Assembly: GCF_001426525.1 (NCBI RefSeq)
Contig: NZ_LMEW01000007.1
Location: 62,001-126,000 of the forward strand
Length of the DNA stretch: 64,000 nt
Reading direction: 5' to 3'
Source: Massilia sp. Root133
GTDB taxonomy: Bacteria; Pseudomonadota; Gammaproteobacteria; Burkholderiales; Burkholderiaceae_D
The translations under genes and the position numbers were made by a program. The notes beneath the pieces were generated by a model. That model searched no databases and was not told the origin of the DNA. It saw nothing but the letters and a program-made list of their open reading frames with translations. Below, one piece after another: positions 60,216-64,000 of this stretch. Every line of letters begins with the position of its first letter. The first letter of the stretch is position 1.

Positions 60216-60857
60216 ATGAACAAGATTGTTGTTGTCGACTACGGCATGGGCAACCTGCGTTCGGTTGCGCAGGCCCTGCGCGCCGTCGCGCCCGAAGCCG
60301 ACGTCCAGATTTCCGGCGACGCGGCCGCCATCGACGCGGCCGATCGCATCGTCCTGCCTGGCCAGGGCGCCATGCGCGACTGCATGCGCAGCCTGCGTGA
60401 ATCCGGCGTCGAGGACGCCCTGCTGCGCGCAGCGAAAACCCGGCCGATGATGGGCGTGTGCGTGGGCGAGCAGATGCTGTTCGATTCGAGCGACGAGAAC
60501 GGCGGCGTGCCCGGCCTGGGCCTGCTGCCCGGTAAAGTCGTGCGCTTCGAACTCGATGGCAAGCTGCAGGCCGACGGCTCGCGCTTCAAGGTGCCGCAGA
60601 TGGGCTGGAACCGCGTGCACCAGAAGCGCGCCCACCCGCTGTGGGAAGGCGTCGCCCCGGACAGCTATTTCTATTTCGTGCACAGCTATTACGCGAAGCC
60701 CGCCGAGGCGCAGGACGCCATCGGCGAGACCGACTACGGCGGACAATTCTGCTGCGCGGTCGCGCGCGACAACATCGTCGCCACCCAGTTCCACCCCGAG
60801 AAAAGCGCGGCCGCCGGCCTGCGCCTGTATCGCAATTTCGTCCACTGGAATCCCTGA
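60216..60857 (+). CDS. hisH: imidazole glycerol phosphate synthase subunit HisH
   Basis: The 213-residue class I glutamine amidotransferase has the nucleophile Cys in [10 protein letters not shown] and the His/Glu pair in [12 protein letters not shown]. It works with HisF. Confidence 0.95.
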   Translation: MNKIVVVDYGMGNLRSVAQALRAVAPEADVQISGDAAAIDAADRIVLPGQGAMRDCMRSLRESGVEDALLRAAKTRPMMGVCVGEQMLFDSSDENGGVPGLGLLPGKVVRFELDGKLQADGSRFKVPQMGWNRVHQKRAHPLWEGVAPDSYFYFVHSYYAKPAEAQDAIGETDYGGQFCCAVARDNIVATQFHPEKSAAAGLRLYRNFVHWNP

Positions 60858-60882
60858 GTTACCTAATCAACCGACTACGACC

Positions 60883-61659
60883 ATGCTGCTGATCCCCGCC
60901 ATCGACCTGAAAGACGGTCACTGCGTTCGCCTGAAACAGGGCGACATGGACCTCGCCACCGTGTTCTCCGAAGATCCCGCCGAGATGGCGCTGCACTGGC
61001 TCAAGAAGGGTGCGCGCCGTCTGCACCTGGTCGACCTGAACGGTGCGTTCGCGGGCAAACCGAAGAACGAAGAGGCGATCAAATCGATCCTGCAAGTCGT
61101 GCAGGAGTACGCCGAAGACAACGACCTGGACGAGATCCCGGTCCAACTGGGTGGCGGCATCCGCGACCTGGACACCATCGAGCGCTACCTGGACGACGGC
61201 ATCACCTACATCATCGTGGGCACCGCGGCCGTCAAGAACCCGGGCTTCCTGCACGATGCCTGCGGCGCCTTCCCGGGCAGCATCATCGTCGGCCTGGACG
61301 CCAAGGACGGCAAGGTCGCGACCGACGGCTGGAGCAAGATGTCCGGCCACGAAGTCATCGACCTGGCCCAGAAATTCGAAGGCTACGGCGTGGAATCGAT
61401 CATCTACACCGACATCGGCCGCGACGGCATGATGGGCGGCGTGAACATCGAAGCGACCGTGCGCCTGGCGCAGGCCGTCAAGATCCCGATCATCGCTTCG
61501 GGCGGCCTGCACAACCTGGCCGACGTGGAAGCCCTGTGCGCCGTGCAGGACGAGGGCATCGAAGGCGTGATCTGCGGCCGCTCGATCTACGAAGGCACGC
61601 TCGACCTGACCAGCGCGCAGGAGCGCGCGGATGAACTCACCGAGGGCGCGCAGGCGTAA
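60883..61659 (+). CDS. hisA: phosphoribosylformimino-5-aminoimidazole carboxamide ribotide isomerase
   Basis: The 258-residue (beta/alpha)8 isomerase has [20 protein letters not shown] with the catalytic Asp, [15 protein letters not shown] and [13 protein letters not shown] with the second Asp. Confidence 0.95.
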   Translation: MLLIPAIDLKDGHCVRLKQGDMDLATVFSEDPAEMALHWLKKGARRLHLVDLNGAFAGKPKNEEAIKSILQVVQEYAEDNDLDEIPVQLGGGIRDLDTIERYLDDGITYIIVGTAAVKNPGFLHDACGAFPGSIIVGLDAKDGKVATDGWSKMSGHEVIDLAQKFEGYGVESIIYTDIGRDGMMGGVNIEATVRLAQAVKIPIIASGGLHNLADVEALCAVQDEGIEGVICGRSIYEGTLDLTSAQERADELTEGAQA

Positions 61660-61673
61660 TTCGCCCCTCAACC

Positions 61674-61778
61674 CGTCGTTCCCGCGAAAGCGGGAACCCA
61701 TGCCGAGTGCGATAACGCCACGTCAGCATGGATCCCCGCCTGCGCGGGGAGTCGGTTCCGGCAATGCCGGGACCGACG
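61674..61778. repeat. REP/BIME-like repeats between hisA and hisF
   Basis: CGTCGTTCCCGCGAAAGCGGGAACCCATG, an inverted unit CATGGATCCCCGCCTGCGCGGGGAGTCG and a third palindrome GTTCCGGCAATGCCGGGAC lie in tandem. They interrupt the his operon by 143 bases. Confidence 0.85.
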
Positions 61779-61802
61779 AATGAATACCACTAGATAAATT
61801 TT

Positions 61803-62564
61803 ATGCTCGCAAAACGCATCATCCCCTGCCTGGACGTCACCGGCGGCCGCGTCGTCAAGGGCGTCAACTTCACCGAACTGCGCGATGCCGGCGACCCCGT
61901 CGAGATCGCGCGCCGTTACAACGAGCAGGGCGCCGACGAGATCACCTTCCTCGACATCACCGCCTCGAGCGACGGCCGCGACCTGATCCTGCCGATCATC
62001 GAAGCGGTCGCGTCGTCCGTGTTCATTCCGCTGACCGTGGGCGGCGGCGTGCGCAAGGTCGAGGACGTGCGCCGCCTGCTGAACGCCGGCGCGGACAAGG
62101 TGTCGATGAACACCTCGGCCGTGACCAACCCGCAACTCGTGTACGACGCGTCGCAAAAACACGGCGCCCAGTGCATCGTCGTCGCCATCGACGCCAAGCA
62201 GGTCGCGCCCGGCAAGTGGGAAGTCTTTACCCACGGCGGCCGCAACGCGACCGGCATCGATGCCATCGAATGGGCCCGCAAGATGGAAAGCCTGGGCGCC
62301 GGTGAACTGTTGCTGACCAGCATGGACCGCGACGGCACCAAGTCCGGCTTCGACCTGGGCCTGACGCGCGCCGTGTCGGACGCCGTCGGCATCCCCGTGA
62401 TCGCCTCGGGCGGCGTGGGCGGCCTGAAGGATCTCGCCGATGGCGTGCAGGAAGGGCATGCCGACGCCGTGCTGGCCGCGAGCATCTTCCACTACGGGCA
62501 GCACACGGTCGGCGAAGCGAAGCGCTTCATGGCGGACCGTGGCATCCCGATGCGCCTCGACTGA
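61803..62564 (+). CDS. hisF: imidazole glycerol phosphate synthase subunit HisF
   Basis: The 253-residue cyclase barrel has [37 protein letters not shown] and [18 protein letters not shown] with the catalytic Asp pair. Confidence 0.96.
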   Translation: MLAKRIIPCLDVTGGRVVKGVNFTELRDAGDPVEIARRYNEQGADEITFLDITASSDGRDLILPIIEAVASSVFIPLTVGGGVRKVEDVRRLLNAGADKVSMNTSAVTNPQLVYDASQKHGAQCIVVAIDAKQVAPGKWEVFTHGGRNATGIDAIEWARKMESLGAGELLLTSMDRDGTKSGFDLGLTRAVSDAVGIPVIASGGVGGLKDLADGVQEGHADAVLAASIFHYGQHTVGEAKRFMADRGIPMRLD

Positions 62565-62567
62565 TTG

Positions 62568-63014
62568 ATGGAACCGACGACCATGGTGACCCCGCCCACC
62601 CCCCCGACGATCCCGGCCCAGCCCTGGCTCAAGAAAGTCCAATGGGACGAGCACGGCCTCGTGCCGGTGATCGCCCAGGAAGCCGCCACCGGCGACATCC
62701 TGATGTTCGCCTGGATGAACCGCGAAGCCCTGGCCAAGACCGTGGAGCTTGGCGAGGCCGTGTACTGGAGCCGCTCGCGCAAGAAACTGTGGCACAAGGG
62801 CGAAGAGTCCGGCCACGTGCAGAAAGTGCTGGAAATCCGCCTCGACTGCGACGAAGACGTGGTGCTGCTGAAGGTCGAGCAGGCCGGCGGCATCGCCTGC
62901 CACACCGGCCGCCATTCCTGCTTCTTCCAGAAGTTCGAGGACGGCGACTGGAACAGCGTCGAGCCCGTGCTGCAGGACCCGGATACCATCTACACCAACC
63001 AGAAGAAGAAATAG
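62568..63014 (+). CDS. hisI: phosphoribosyl-AMP cyclohydrolase
   Basis: The 148-residue monofunctional HisI has [32 protein letters not shown] and the zinc residues in [13 protein letters not shown] 62568 lies 3 bases after hisF; an internal ATG (62583) is possible. The N-terminal 20 residues are proline-rich and longer than usual. Confidence 0.93.
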   Translation: MEPTTMVTPPTPPTIPAQPWLKKVQWDEHGLVPVIAQEAATGDILMFAWMNREALAKTVELGEAVYWSRSRKKLWHKGEESGHVQKVLEIRLDCDEDVVLLKVEQAGGIACHTGRHSCFFQKFEDGDWNSVEPVLQDPDTIYTNQKKK

Positions 63015-63021
63015 CGCACAC

Positions 63022-63363
63022 ATGAGCACGCAACTGGAACGCCTCGCGGCCGTCATCGAATCCCGCAAGCCGGCCAACGGCGGCGACCCGACGGCCTCGT
63101 ACGTCGCGAAACTGTTCGCCAAGGGCGACGACGCCATCCTGAAAAAGATCGGCGAGGAAGCCGTCGAGACCGTGATGGCCGCGAAGGACGTGCGCGCCGG
63201 CGCGGATGTGTCGAAGCTGCTGTACGAGACGGCCGACCTGTGGTTCCATTCGATCGTCCTGCTGGCGCAGTTCGGCCTCACGCCGCAGCAGGTGCTGGAC
63301 GAACTGGCGCGGCGCGAAGGCATTTCCGGCATCGAGGAAAAAGCGTCGCGTCCGAAAGACTGA
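63022..63363 (+). CDS. hisE: phosphoribosyl-ATP pyrophosphatase
   Basis: The 113-residue HisE has [30 protein letters not shown] and [18 protein letters not shown] of the MazG-like fold. It is separate from HisI, as in other Burkholderiales. Confidence 0.95.
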   Translation: MSTQLERLAAVIESRKPANGGDPTASYVAKLFAKGDDAILKKIGEEAVETVMAAKDVRAGADVSKLLYETADLWFHSIVLLAQFGLTPQQVLDELARREGISGIEEKASRPKD

Positions 63364-63413
63364 GCCCGGCTGTCACGCCGGCGTCATCCCGTATCCGTAG
63401 AATGTGAGACAAC

Positions 63414-63788
63414 ATGGACAACTGCATCTTTTGCAAGATCATCGCCAAGCAGATCCCGGCCAGCGTGGTGTACGAGGACGACGAGCTGCTCGCGTTCAAG
63501 GACATCAACCCGGCCGCGCCCGTCCACCTGCTGGTGATCCCGAAGCAGCACGTGGCCAGCCTGTCCGACTGCACCGATGCGCACGCGCCCGTGCTGGGCA
63601 AGATGCTGGCGCTGGCGCCGAAGCTGGCGGCCGAACACGGCATCGCAGTGAAGACCGGTCCGGACGGCGAACGCAGCGGCGGCTACAAGACGCTGTTCAA
63701 TGTCGGTCCGGACGGCGGGCAGGAGGTGTATCACCTGCACCTGCACGTGTACGGCGGCCCGCGTCCGTGGCGTGGCCTGGGAACGTAA
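63414..63788 (+). CDS. HIT-family (HINT-type) nucleotide-binding protein
   Basis: The 124-residue protein has CIFCKIIAKQIPASVVYEDD and the triad YHLHLHVYGGPRPW. HINT proteins hydrolyse nucleoside phosphoramidates. It follows hisE, as is usual in the order hisE-HIT-tatA. Confidence 0.93.
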   Translation: MDNCIFCKIIAKQIPASVVYEDDELLAFKDINPAAPVHLLVIPKQHVASLSDCTDAHAPVLGKMLALAPKLAAEHGIAVKTGPDGERSGGYKTLFNVGPDGGQEVYHLHLHVYGGPRPWRGLGT

Positions 63789-63826
63789 TTCCCTAAGGAA
63801 AAAGGGCATTCCGGCCCTAAACCGCT

Positions 63827-63832
63827 TATACT
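63827..63832 (+). promoter_or_regulatory. candidate -10 box of tatA
   Basis: TATACT lies 52 bases before the tatA ATG; no good -35. A near-palindrome GCGTAGCTTTAGCTTACGC follows it. Confidence 0.4.
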
Positions 63833-63883
63833 GGCGTAGCTTTAGCTTACGCTGATCGGGTTATCGCCCGGCAAGGAGAAAAC

Positions 63884-64000
63884 AATGGGTTCGATGAGTC
63901 TCTGGCACTGGTTGATCGTGCTGGTCGTGGTGGTGGTGGTGTTCGGTACGGGCAAGCTGCGCAATGCGGGCTCGGACCTGGGCAAGGCCGTCAAGGGTTT
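63884..64000 (+). CDS. tatA: Sec-independent protein translocase TatA, partial
   Basis: AAGGAG precedes ATG 63884, and the first 39 residues show one transmembrane helix ([20 protein letters not shown]) followed by the amphipathic [15 protein letters not shown] of TatA/E. The gene runs off the right edge; tatB and tatC would follow. TatA builds the pore for twin-arginine export, which the two Tat-type proteins at 977 and 5780 would use. Confidence 0.95.

Overview
This window is high-GC chromosomal DNA with very compact, strongly GC3-biased genes. It most likely comes from a betaproteobacterium of the Oxalobacteraceae (Massilia-like, order Burkholderiales). The gene-order evidence is the right half: gltB-gltD, then mlaFEDACB, an ABC-2 exporter, ibaG, murA, hisGDCBHAFIE, a HIT protein and tatA, which is the usual Burkholderiales arrangement. 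A REP-associated transposase with dispersed REP/BIME-like palindromes and many LysR regulators also fit. Genus-level assignment is inference. I see no rRNA, tRNA, CRISPR array, prophage or complete insertion sequence.

Left part (1-16 kb). A SpmA/SpmB-like membrane protein runs off the left edge. It is followed by a Tat-type peptide-binding protein, a large TonB-dependent receptor and a Tat-type LD-carboxypeptidase, which may work together in (muro)peptide scavenging. Next come small regulator/oxidoreductase modules: LysR with a SnoaL-like protein and an SDR, azoR with LysR, two related MarR regulators around a thioesterase and a thiolase, and LysR with a quinone-oxidoreductase-like gene. A 210-bp element with long terminal inverted repeats lies at 13.84-14.05 kb.

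Middle part (16-38 kb). A secreted MORN-repeat protein with a TonB-like C-terminus leads into an acyl-CoA/leucine degradation block on the minus strand: liuR, ivd, aceK, thiolase, SDR, acyl-CoA dehydrogenase and GNAT. Two LiuR-like boxes and a divergent metallo-beta-lactamase-fold hydrolase accompany it. AceK overlaps the thiolase gene, which ties glyoxylate-bypass control to acetyl-CoA-forming catabolism. After that come a Cro/CI-like regulator, an unrecognised 57-residue ORF, ubiX-grxD, tex, a fourth LysR/SDR pair, a SNF2-family helicase, a soluble PAS histidine kinase with its response regulator, and the REP-associated transposase.

Right part (38-64 kb). gltBD (glutamate synthase) is followed by an accessory insert of a beta-hydroxyacid dehydrogenase, a CapA-like protein and an alpha/beta hydrolase. 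The lipid-asymmetry (Mla) operon, the ABC exporter, ibaG and murA follow. The histidine operon contains a translationally coupled DNA methyltransferase between hisD and hisC. REP/BIME elements sit inside several otherwise contiguous operons (gltB/gltD, murA/hisG, hisA/hisF). The window ends inside tatA.
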